Of a stretch of 62,987 bases of DNA, positions 6,113 to 13,488 are shown one piece after another. The position numbers and the translations under genes are program-made. The notes under the pieces are model-generated. The model had not been told where the DNA came from, did no database searches, and was given only the letters and a program-made list of their open reading frames with translations. Within the stretch, counting starts at the first letter, position 1, and every line of letters starts with the position of its first letter. This DNA comes from Pseudomonadota bacterium (lineage in GTDB: Bacteria > Cyanobacteriota > Vampirovibrionia > Obscuribacterales > Obscuribacteraceae), in contig JAJPJO010000063.1 of assembly GCA_021324135.1 (NCBI GenBank), positions 1 through 62,987 on the forward strand, given 5' to 3'.

Positions 6113-6556
6113 TTACTTTGAGCTTCCCTCCGCACCTTTTCCTTGCGATTCAGATTGCTGTGTCTCATTAGTCTGACTTTCTTTTGTCGAACTGCTTTGA
6201 GAACTCGAACTAGAATCAGCACCGCTGCTCCCCGAAGTCGAATTCGCATCCTGATCTTGCATGACTGGACCCAATGCCTGAACAATTGTGACGATTGCCG
6301 GGCCGAGCATAAGCAAGAGCAAAGTCGGGGCCGCTACAAATATCCCGACGACAATTCGCGGCCAAACTTTGTCCGAGAGCAGCAAAAGCACGAAGCCGAT
6401 TGCCACCCAGATCGCTAGAAGAATGATGCAACCAAGTCCGGCTGGATTGTGCAGAAAAGGAATTAGGTATCCCGGCGTGATCAGGTAGACAAGCAAAAAC
6501 ATGCCCACAGGTATGGCACTAACCATAGTGGCAAATAGAAAACGGCTCCTGTTCAT
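6113..6556 (-). CDS. Small membrane protein with Ser-rich tail, hypothetical
   Basis: This 147-residue protein has three hydrophobic segments (about residues 8-33, 40-62 and 67-95), followed by a low-complexity tail rich in Ser, Thr, Glu and Gln (residues 105-147). The start MNRSRFLFATMVSAIPVG is supported by CAGGAG 8 bases upstream. I recognise no domain family. The tail should be disordered and exposed; with only three helices, the side of the membrane is uncertain. The gene is divergent from the LRR protein gene that follows. Confidence 0.65.
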   Translation of the reverse strand: MNRSRFLFATMVSAIPVGMFLLVYLITPGYLIPFLHNPAGLGCIILLAIWVAIGFVLLLLSDKVWPRIVVGIFVAAPTLLLLMLGPAIVTIVQALGPVMQDQDANSTSGSSGADSSSSSQSSSTKESQTNETQQSESQGKGAEGSSK

Positions 6557-6726
6557 TATGTTTCTCCTGCAACTCTATCGCCAGTATAATCCATTATCGG
6601 GTAAATGCACGAGGTCCCCCTCCCTCTAATCGATGCCGGATTTCTGGCTTATTGAGAGTTTAATTGACGCAATCGGCTTCGATCAATGTGTTTAAATAGA
6701 ATAGATCTTCGCTTGATTGGAGCCAA

Positions 6727-7788
6727 ATGCCGAAAGACCGAATGAAACCGTTTTCGAACTCGAACTTTCCGCTTGTCGGCGCCATCTTAACTGTTGTTGT
6801 CATCCTTGTGACGATAGGCTTGGGATTCCTAACCTGGAATTTGATCGAAGGATCGGAAAAACGAGTCGAGGCTATTAAATCAGTCAAGGTTGTGAGCATG
6901 GGAGACAAGTCTCGCGCCGAAAGCACTGCTGCCGAGCGTGACGATCTGGATCGGCAGGTTTTGATTGACTACAACAAGAATCCCAATGCGAAGATCTTGA
7001 GTTATAAAGGACTCGCTTTGACCGACCGGGGTATGAAGTGCATCAAACGTTTTTCCAATCTCGAGGACCTGCAGCTGGATGGATGCCAGATCTCGGATGA
7101 GGGTTTGGTTGGGCTCAGTGATCTGCCGATTACTCACTTGTCGCTTGCGGACACTGATATCACTGATAAGGGGCTTGAAACCATAGCCAAAATGAAGAAG
7201 TTACAACGACTCGATTTGCCGGGAACGAAAATCACCTCAGATGGTTTGTTCTTGTTGAAAAATCCCCTGCTGACTTCACTCGATCTTGCCGAGACGCAAA
7301 TCGATGGTAAAGCTTTGCTGGCCTTAAGTCAGATGCCGCTACTGACCGAGTTGAGGCTCGGCTTTACAAACATAAAAGAGGAGGATTTTGCGCCTCTGCT
7401 CAAATTGAAGAACTTGATGATCCTGGATCTCCGCGGTCTACATGTCACCGCACTTGGTGCCAAGGTGTTGGCTCGCCTTCCGGCGCTCGATATACTTGAC
7501 GTTAGATTGTCCCAACTTCCCGATGATGGGCTGAAGGAGCTATGCTCATCGCACTCTTTGCGCAAACTAAACGCAGCAGGCACAAACATCAGCGATAAGG
7601 CTTTACTTCTTCTGAAACATACAAAGATTAGAAATATTCGCGTCGATGACTGCCAGATGATTACCGATGCGGGTATCAATCATGCCCGGGCTGCAATGCC
7701 TGCTGTCGAGATTGGGCGAGACAAAAACTGGCGAGAAATGACTAAAGAACCTGACAGTGCCATTGAGAAACTGCTTCACAAAAAGTGA
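6727..7788 (+). CDS. Membrane-anchored leucine-rich repeat protein
   Basis: The 353-residue protein has one N-terminal membrane segment (residues ~15-38, FPLVGAILTVVVILVTIGLG) and a short charged linker. About ten leucine-rich repeats follow, of the 23-25 residue kind seen in F-box-like/cysteine-containing bacterial LRRs: LEDLQLDGCQISDEGLVGLS, LQRLDLPGTKITSDGLFLLK, LRKLNAAGTNISDKALLLLK. The topology suggests the repeat domain is outside the cytoplasmic membrane for protein binding. TTGGAG precedes the ATG at good spacing. It converges on nfo with only 4 bases between stops. The partner is unknown. Confidence 0.8.
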   Translation: MPKDRMKPFSNSNFPLVGAILTVVVILVTIGLGFLTWNLIEGSEKRVEAIKSVKVVSMGDKSRAESTAAERDDLDRQVLIDYNKNPNAKILSYKGLALTDRGMKCIKRFSNLEDLQLDGCQISDEGLVGLSDLPITHLSLADTDITDKGLETIAKMKKLQRLDLPGTKITSDGLFLLKNPLLTSLDLAETQIDGKALLALSQMPLLTELRLGFTNIKEEDFAPLLKLKNLMILDLRGLHVTALGAKVLARLPALDILDVRLSQLPDDGLKELCSSHSLRKLNAAGTNISDKALLLLKHTKIRNIRVDDCQMITDAGINHARAAMPAVEIGRDKNWREMTKEPDSAIEKLLHKK

Positions 7789-7792
7789 TTGG

Positions 7793-8710
7793 CTATGATG
7801 CCAACCTGTGCAAGATCTGAATGTTTTCCTTGTCCGGTCCTTTGTCCTCGAAGCCGGGAACCTCTAGAATCCAGGGCAAGTGCCTGAGCTCCTTTTGGTG
7901 CAACATCCGTGCGAAGGCCTCTTCGCCGATATAACCACATCCGATATTTTCATGGCGATCTTTGCGGGAGGCGAAGGGTGTTTTCGAGTCGTTCGCGTGA
8001 ACGGCTGCCAGCCATTTGAACCCGATTAGTTTTTCAAACTCATCAATCGTTTTCTCTAGTCCTGCCTCAGTCGATACATCATAGCCGGCGTTGAACAGAT
8101 GGCACGTGTCCCAGCAGACACCAAGCCGCTCGTCAAAGTTCATATCTTCAAGAATGGAGCTCAGATCCGAAAATTTGTCGCCGATCGTTTTTCCTTGACC
8201 GGCGCAAACTTCCATGAGCAGCCGGCAGTTGCCATTGTAGTCTTTCAGCACCACCGATAGTGCGGCGAGAAAACGGACCATGCCATCTGAGAATGAATCT
8301 TGACCGACCGAGCCGGGGTGGAAGATCAATCCCTCAGCCCCTGCCATGTCTGACAACCTTAAGGCGGTGTGCAGATTCAGCACTGATTTTTGCAGATTCT
8401 CTCTGGATGATGAAGCAAGATTGACGAGATAATTTCCGTGCACAAAAACCGGACCGAGCTTGTGTTTTTTTACGTCTCGTTTAAAATTCTCAAGCTCGTC
8501 GATGGCCGGAGTGGGCGACCGCCAGGTCTGAGGCGATCCGATGAAGATCTGCATCGATTGCGCGCCTATCGCCAGGGCTTGCTCAACCGCACCTTTCAAG
8601 CCGCCTTTGCAGTGGGCGCCTATCTTGGGGCGGAGCTTTGGTTTCGAGGATTTAACAGTCTGAGGCAAGGTATGATCCGCCGCGTTTCTCATGATCTTAA
8701 GGCCGCGCAC
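7793..8710 (-). CDS. nfo: Endonuclease IV (AP endonuclease)
   Basis: Nfo cleaves DNA 5' to abasic sites in base excision repair, using three zinc ions in a TIM barrel. The protein shows IGAHCKGGLKGAVEQALAIG, VFVHGNYLVNLAS, EGLIFHPGSVG, LMEVCAGQG, GVCWDTCHLFNAGYD, AAVHANDSK, RKDRHENIGCGYIG and WILEVPG, which supply the metal-binding His, Asp and Glu residues in order. About 305 residues is slightly longer than usual because of an N-terminal extension. The frame opens with GTG at 8710; the ATG at 8692 is an equally weak alternative. It is divergent from the exonuclease/ligase pair, forming a repair island. Confidence 0.93.
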   Translation of the reverse strand: MRGLKIMRNAADHTLPQTVKSSKPKLRPKIGAHCKGGLKGAVEQALAIGAQSMQIFIGSPQTWRSPTPAIDELENFKRDVKKHKLGPVFVHGNYLVNLASSSRENLQKSVLNLHTALRLSDMAGAEGLIFHPGSVGQDSFSDGMVRFLAALSVVLKDYNGNCRLLMEVCAGQGKTIGDKFSDLSSILEDMNFDERLGVCWDTCHLFNAGYDVSTEAGLEKTIDEFEKLIGFKWLAAVHANDSKTPFASRKDRHENIGCGYIGEEAFARMLHQKELRHLPWILEVPGFEDKGPDKENIQILHRLAS

Positions 8711-8762
8711 ATTATATAAATGAATTCGGCGGAACCGACTATTTTATCTTTAAAATATTGCA

Positions 8763-9857
8763 TTGGAGTTCGACCCCAGTTCATTTAGAGATGGGAACAT
8801 TGTGGCTTCGGACGACTCGAGCGATTGTATGATTGTTTCTACTGAAAACGGACTATATTGCCCGGCCGGGGATTTCTACATCGACCCATGGAATCCTGTG
8901 CGACGGGCAGTGATCACGCATGCGCATGGTGATCATGCCAGACCGGGCAACGATCATTACTTATGTGTTCGCTCTTGTGAGGGAATTTTACGTTATCGCA
9001 TGGGCGATGATGTTTCCGTGCAAACTGTCGAGTATGGCGAATCGATCGGCATGAATGAGGTGCGATTATCGCTGCACCCTGCCGGTCATATTCTCGGATC
9101 GGCGCAAGTCAGGCTTGAGCACAAAGGAGAGGTTCTGGTAGTCTCCGGCGATTACAAACGCCAGCCGGAAGCCACCTGTCCTCCTTTTGAACCGCTGCGT
9201 TGCAACACTTTTTTGACCGAGTCGACATTCGGTTTGCCCATCTATAAATGGGCCCCGGATCAAATCATCTTCGACCAGATCAATTCCTGGTGGTCGAAAA
9301 ATAAAGCTGATGGTAAAGCCAGCGTTCTTCTCGCTTACTCGCTGGGAAAAGCGCAGCGAATCCTCATGGGCATCGACGCCCGGATTGGGCCAATCTACAC
9401 TCATGGTGCAACTGAAGCGATCAACGAGATCTACAGAGCATCGGGTTTGAAGCTGCCCGAGACATCGAGAGTAGCCCTTACATCAAAATCGACTGGATTC
9501 GCCGGTGCTCTCGTTCTGGCACCACCCTCGGTGCAGAACACGGCTTGGATGCGACGATTCGGATCGCAATCGGTTGCCTTTGCATCAGGCTGGATGAAAG
9601 TGCGCGGCATGCGCAGACGCTCTGCAGTGGATCGGGGCTTTGCCCTCTCCGATCATGCCGACTGGCCGGGTTTGCTTGGCACAATTCAGGAAACAGGTGC
9701 AGAGCAGATTTTGATTACTCATGGTTACAGCGATACGTTGGCTCGCTATTTGCAAGAACAAGGCATTAATGCCTCTACCGTTGAAACGCAATTTCAAGGA
9801 GAGAGCGAGGCGCCCGCTGAAAACGATCAATCTTCCGAGCCGGAGGCTGATCGATGA
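8763..9857 (+). CDS. Ligase-associated DNA exonuclease (metallo-beta-lactamase fold)
   Basis: The protein belongs to the MBL/beta-CASP-like group found next to ATP-dependent DNA ligases. Visible motifs are GLYCPAGDFYIDPW near the start, the metal site THAHGDH (HxHxDH), LHPAGHILGSAQ, VSGDYKR and, near the end, ALSDHADW. Family members are thought to process DNA 3' ends before ligation. The stop overlaps the ligase ATG by 4 bases, so the two are translationally coupled. The frame begins at a TTG (8763). A GTG at 8802, behind GGGA, is a plausible start and leaves all motifs intact. Confidence 0.88.
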   Translation: MEFDPSSFRDGNIVASDDSSDCMIVSTENGLYCPAGDFYIDPWNPVRRAVITHAHGDHARPGNDHYLCVRSCEGILRYRMGDDVSVQTVEYGESIGMNEVRLSLHPAGHILGSAQVRLEHKGEVLVVSGDYKRQPEATCPPFEPLRCNTFLTESTFGLPIYKWAPDQIIFDQINSWWSKNKADGKASVLLAYSLGKAQRILMGIDARIGPIYTHGATEAINEIYRASGLKLPETSRVALTSKSTGFAGALVLAPPSVQNTAWMRRFGSQSVAFASGWMKVRGMRRRSAVDRGFALSDHADWPGLLGTIQETGAEQILITHGYSDTLARYLQEQGINASTVETQFQGESEAPAENDQSSEPEADR

Positions 9858-11470
9858 GAGAATTTTCCAAGTTATTCATGGCTCTTGATGAGACCACGAA
9901 AACCAGCGAAAAAACCAAAATCATGGCCGAGTACCTCAGGCGTGTTCCTCCAGAAGATGCCGCCTGGGCAGTATTCTTCATGACCGGAAGGAAGATGCGT
10001 CAGCTTGTTCCGCGAGCCCGGCTGTGGCAGTGGACGCTCGAGCTGTCCGGCATATCGCCCTGGCTTTTTCAAGAGTGCTATGAAGCGGTCGGCGATCTGG
10101 CTGAGACGATCGCGCTGTTGTTGCCGTCCGTTTCAACCAGTTCTGAAGGTTCGCTCAAACAGTGGGTCGAGGAGCGACTGATACCGCTGAGATCGATGGA
10201 CGAAGCAAGCCAAAAGGAAAATTTACTGCTTGCCTGGAGAAGTGTTTCCGATGCCGAGCGACTTGTGATCAACAAAATGATTACGGGTGATTTGCGCCTC
10301 GGAGTTTCCCAGCAGTTGGTTGTGAAGGCTCTGGCAGAGGTAAGCGGCATTGACGAGGCGTCCATTGCTCATCGACTCATGGGTGAGTGGCAACCGACCG
10401 CCGATTTTTTTGCCAAACTGGTGCACAAGGATACAGCCGATACGGACATCAGTAAGCCCTATCCGTTCTACCTGGCCTACCCGCTTGAAAGCGCCGTCGA
10501 GTCAATTGGTGCTAAATCCGATTGGTGCGCTGAATGGAAGTGGGACGGTATCAGATCGCAAGTTCTAAGACGCATGGGTCAGACCTTCATCTGGTCGCGC
10601 GGGGAAGAATTGGTCACCCACCGTTTTCCGGAATTAACGGATGCTTGTGAATTGCTTCCTGATGGTACCGCCATTGATGGCGAGATTCTGGCCTGGCGAG
10701 ATGCTGAGGTGCTGCCGTTCAACGATCTGCAAAAACGGATTACGCGCAAGACCGTCAGCAAAAAACTATTGGAGGAAGCGCCGGTTGTTTTAATGGCTTA
10801 CGATTTGTTGGAGAAGGATGGCGTTGATATCAGGTCCTTGCCGTTTGCAGAGCGGCGCAAGATGCTCGAGCAGATCTTGACGCCGGGTGCGACGGATGAA
10901 CTTCCCAGTTGTCGCGGCACGCTCAGTCCCGCTCTTCGAGTATCGCCCATGGTGCAAGCCCAATCGTGGGAGGAGCTGGCGATACAGCGCAGCCAGAGCC
11001 GCTCCTTAAAAGTCGAAGGTTTGATGCTCAAGAGAGCTGACTCCAAATATGGTGTCGGTCGTCGCAAAGGTGATTGGTGGAAATGGAAGGTCGATCCCTA
11101 TTCGGTTGACGCGGTACTCATGTATGCTCAAAAGGGTCATGGCAAGCGGGGCGGCTTGTACACCGACTATACATTCGGTCTCTGGCGCGGAGGCGATCTG
11201 GTGCCGGTTGCAAAAGCTTACTCCGGATTGACGGACGCCGAGATCAAAGAAGTCGATTCTTTTATAAGGAAGAACACAGTTGAGAAGTTTGGTCCCGTGC
11301 GAACTGTTAAGCCTCAGCTCGTCTTTGAGATCGGTTTTGAGGGCATACAGCGATCGACCCGCCATAAATCGGGAGTGGCTGTTCGCTTTCCGCGCATATT
11401 ACGCTGGCGCCTGGATAAGAAAATTGATGAGGCTGATTCGCTCGACCGTTTGCTTGCCCTTGTGACTTAA
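9854..11470 (+). CDS. ATP-dependent DNA ligase
   Basis: This 538-residue ligase has an N-terminal DNA-binding domain (residues 1-200), an adenylation domain with the active-site lysine in EWKWDGIRSQ (K229), later nucleotidyl-transferase motifs (AIDGEILAW, LMAYDLLEKDG, VEGLMLKR, WWKWKVDP) and a C-terminal OB fold. It is the stand-alone bacterial type paired with an MBL exonuclease, not a Ku-dependent LigD. The Lhr-like helicase and PdeM phosphoesterase that often complete this operon are absent. The ATG overlaps the upstream stop and is preceded by GGAGG. It probably works in repair alongside an NAD-dependent ligase encoded elsewhere. Confidence 0.92.
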   Translation: MREFSKLFMALDETTKTSEKTKIMAEYLRRVPPEDAAWAVFFMTGRKMRQLVPRARLWQWTLELSGISPWLFQECYEAVGDLAETIALLLPSVSTSSEGSLKQWVEERLIPLRSMDEASQKENLLLAWRSVSDAERLVINKMITGDLRLGVSQQLVVKALAEVSGIDEASIAHRLMGEWQPTADFFAKLVHKDTADTDISKPYPFYLAYPLESAVESIGAKSDWCAEWKWDGIRSQVLRRMGQTFIWSRGEELVTHRFPELTDACELLPDGTAIDGEILAWRDAEVLPFNDLQKRITRKTVSKKLLEEAPVVLMAYDLLEKDGVDIRSLPFAERRKMLEQILTPGATDELPSCRGTLSPALRVSPMVQAQSWEELAIQRSQSRSLKVEGLMLKRADSKYGVGRRKGDWWKWKVDPYSVDAVLMYAQKGHGKRGGLYTDYTFGLWRGGDLVPVAKAYSGLTDAEIKEVDSFIRKNTVEKFGPVRTVKPQLVFEIGFEGIQRSTRHKSGVAVRFPRILRWRLDKKIDEADSLDRLLALVT

Positions 11471-11543
11471 CTAATTTGAAGAGGTGCAACCAACAAAGTC
11501 GAGCCATAAAATGCAAGAATGAGGCGAGCGACGGGCGGGCATC

Positions 11544-12233
11544 TTGACTTCACGCATGGCAACTGAAACCGTACGAGTCACAGTCGATATTTTAGTGTTT
11601 GCAGTACACCAGGGTGTGCTGGAGATTCTCCTGGTGAAGCGCAAGTATGATCCATTCAAATCAAGTTGGGCTCTTCCGGGCGGTTTTTTGACTGATGAGG
11701 ATAAAACTCTGGATTCGGCAGCCGAGCGCGAATTACGTGAGGAGACCAATGTATCGGATGTCTACCTGGAGCAGCTCTATACATTTGGCGATGTCGGACG
11801 CGACCCGCGCGGGCGCGTTGTCACGGTTGCTTATATGGCTCTGGTTGGGCAGGAAGAGCTGGCACTGAAGCCAAGTTCCGATTCATCCGGTGTCGCCTGG
11901 TGGCCGGTCAGCGACTTGCCGCCCCTCGCCTTCGACCACGCTCGCATCATTGCTTACGGGCACACGCGATTGCGCTACAAGATTGAATATACGCCGGCGG
12001 CGTTCTCGCTCTTACAGAAGAAGTTCACCCTCCGCGACTTGCAGACCGTTTACGAGGGCATTCTCGGAAAAGGCGTAGACAACCGGAACTTCCGGAAGAA
12101 GTTCCTGGGAGCAGGCATTTTGAAAGCACTGGATGAAACAAGCCAGGAGGGTTCGTTCCGACCAGCTCGTCTATATGAGTTCTCGGAGAACGATTTCGAG
12201 AAGCTGCCTGATCGGCCCGTCTTCGTTTTTTAA
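11544..12233 (+). CDS. nrtR: NrtR-type Nudix/winged-helix regulator of NAD synthesis
   Basis: Residues ~8-145 form a Nudix domain (ILLVKRKYDPFKSSWALPGG ... AAERELREETNV). Residues ~155-229 form the winged-helix part found in NrtR (FTLRDLQTVYEGILGK, NFRKKFLGAGIL). In NrtR the Nudix domain senses ADP-ribose and the wHTH represses NAD genes. Here the Nudix box has one extra residue and Asn instead of the final Gly (EETNV), in line with loss of hydrolysis. nadA and nadB follow on the same strand, which fits the role. The start is TTG 11544 or ATG 11556; neither has a good ribosome site. Confidence 0.82.
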   Translation: MTSRMATETVRVTVDILVFAVHQGVLEILLVKRKYDPFKSSWALPGGFLTDEDKTLDSAAERELREETNVSDVYLEQLYTFGDVGRDPRGRVVTVAYMALVGQEELALKPSSDSSGVAWWPVSDLPPLAFDHARIIAYGHTRLRYKIEYTPAAFSLLQKKFTLRDLQTVYEGILGKGVDNRNFRKKFLGAGILKALDETSQEGSFRPARLYEFSENDFEKLPDRPVFVF

Positions 12234-12241
12234 CCTCAGCC

Positions 12242-12281
12242 TTAACGTAACTTCGACATGCAAGATTAAATGTATCTTGCA
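12242..12281. promoter_or_regulatory. Inverted repeat and TTAACGTAA half-site after nrtR
   Basis: TGCAAGAT (12259-12266) and ATCTTGCA (12274-12281) are perfect reverse complements with a 7-base centre. A T-rich stretch (TTTTTATT) follows 8 bases later, so this could be the nrtR terminator. TTAACGTAA at 12242-12250 also occurs in the candidate operator before nadA (12329). Operator and terminator readings cannot be separated by eye. Confidence 0.45.
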
Positions 12282-12328
12282 CGATTAGTTTTTATTAGCC
12301 CGTATTTGGCTGTCGTGCTATTATATAG

Positions 12329-12350
12329 TTAACGTAAAAACTACGCTTAA
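12329..12350. promoter_or_regulatory. Candidate NrtR operator upstream of nadA
   Basis: TTAACGTA AAAAC TACGCTTAA is an imperfect ~22-bp dyad (arms TTAACGTA and TACGCTTAA). It lies just after a TATTATATAG stretch that could supply the -10 box. NrtR operators are typically AT-rich ~21-bp palindromes in front of nad genes, and this one has the right size and place. A further inverted repeat, GCAAT-N6-ATTGC, lies at 12359-12374, close to the nadA ribosome site. Assignment to NrtR is inferred from context only. Confidence 0.4.
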
Positions 12351-12402
12351 TGAAAAACGCAATGACGTAATTGCGGCTCTCTATTATCACAAGGCGGTCG
12401 TT

Positions 12403-13470
12403 ATGTTTACATGCCAAACTACAAAAAACAGCCCATCTGAAATCTCGTACCTTTCTAATGAGATAAAGGAACTAGCGAAGAAACGTAATGCCGTCATCCT
12501 CGCCCATAACTATCAGGTGCCTGAGGTGCAGGACCTGGCTGATTTTGTCGGTGACTCGCTCGGTTTGTCGCAGCAGGCCGCGAAGACTGATGCTGAGCTG
12601 ATTGTTTTCTGTGGTGTGCACTTCATGGCTGAAACGGCGGCAATCTTGTCTCCGCAAAAGCGTGTTTTGATACCGGATTTGGAGGCAGGCTGTTCGCTTG
12701 CCGCCTCCATAAATATCGATCAACTTCGGGAATGGAAAGCTGAGCATCCGAACGCCGTGGTCGTTTCATACGTTAATACCACGGCTGATATCAAAGCCGA
12801 GTCGGATTATTGCTGCACCTCCGGAAACGCTCTCAAAATAGTTCAATCCATAGATGAGGACAAGGAGATCCTGTTTCTGCCCGATCAATTTCTCGGCTCC
12901 TGGGTGCAGAAAATGACCGGTCGTAAGAACATGCATATCTGGATGGGCGAGTGTCATGTGCACGCCGCGATTCATCCGTCCAAAATCGATGAGAAGTTGA
13001 AAGAGCGGCCGAAAGCTGAGCTTTTGATCCATCCCGAATGCGGCTGTTTGACACCATACCTGGACCGGGTGTGCAGATTGAACGGTAACGGGAACGGCAA
13101 TGGCAAAAGCAATGGCAATGGAAACGGCCATGGCAATGGAAACGGCCACGGAAACGGCGACGAGCAAGGGAAGGTAATTCCGCAATTGAAAGTCACTTCC
13201 ACGGAAGGAATGATCCGCCGCGCCTCCGAGTCGAGCGCCTCTGAATTTGTCGTTGCCACCGAGATTGGTATCTTGCATAGATTGCAAAAGGAAAATCCTG
13301 ATAAGACGTTCCATCCGATCGACAATCAGATGAGCTGCCGATTCATGAAGATGATTACTCTGGAGAAGGTCTACAACTCTTTGAAAAACGATGTCTTCGA
13401 AGTCACCGTATCTGATGACATAGCGAGCAAAGCCAGACTGGCAATTGAACGAATGATCAGTATTTTTTAG
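12403..13470 (+). CDS. nadA: Quinolinate synthase A with an Asn-Gly repeat insertion
   Basis: NadA condenses iminoaspartate with dihydroxyacetone phosphate to quinolinate using a [4Fe-4S] cluster. The three expected cluster cysteines are visible: Cys70 in IVFCGVHFMAETA, Cys184 in MGECHVHAAI and Cys312 in NQMSCRFMKMIT. Substrate motifs HNYQVPEVQDLADFVGDSL, HPECGC and STEGM are also present. Between HPECGC and STEGM, where relatives have a short loop, residues 227-252 are an almost pure Asn-Gly run with a few His, Lys and Ser. AAGGCGG precedes the ATG. nadB follows after 18 bases, so the pair is an operon. Function is very likely retained. Confidence 0.95.
   Translation: MFTCQTTKNSPSEISYLSNEIKELAKKRNAVILAHNYQVPEVQDLADFVGDSLGLSQQAAKTDAELIVFCGVHFMAETAAILSPQKRVLIPDLEAGCSLAASINIDQLREWKAEHPNAVVVSYVNTTADIKAESDYCCTSGNALKIVQSIDEDKEILFLPDQFLGSWVQKMTGRKNMHIWMGECHVHAAIHPSKIDEKLKERPKAELLIHPECGCLTPYLDRVCRLNGNGNGNGKSNGNGNGHGNGNGHGNGDEQGKVIPQLKVTSTEGMIRRASESSASEFVVATEIGILHRLQKENPDKTFHPIDNQMSCRFMKMITLEKVYNSLKNDVFEVTVSDDIASKARLAIERMISIF
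13081..13158 (+). repeat. In-frame Asn-Gly hexanucleotide repeat within nadA
   Basis: The DNA is a run of AAC/AAT-GGN codon pairs, with near-identical blocks such as GGCAATGGAAACGGCCA occurring in tandem. It encodes Asn-Gly dipeptides interrupted by Lys-Ser and His. The tandem DNA structure suggests growth by replication slippage, so copy number may vary between strains. Confidence 0.85.
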
Positions 13471-13488
13471 TGCACCGCAGGTGATGTC

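Noticed and set aside
5968-6285. Minus-strand 105-residue frame after the tRNA array
   Set aside because: It overlaps the 3' half of the better-supported membrane protein gene (6113-6556) in another frame and lacks a ribosome site.
12972-13325. Pro/Phe-repeat proteins on the minus strand of nadA
   Set aside because: They are the antisense reading of the Asn-Gly repeat; nadA motifs on the plus strand are intact on both sides.
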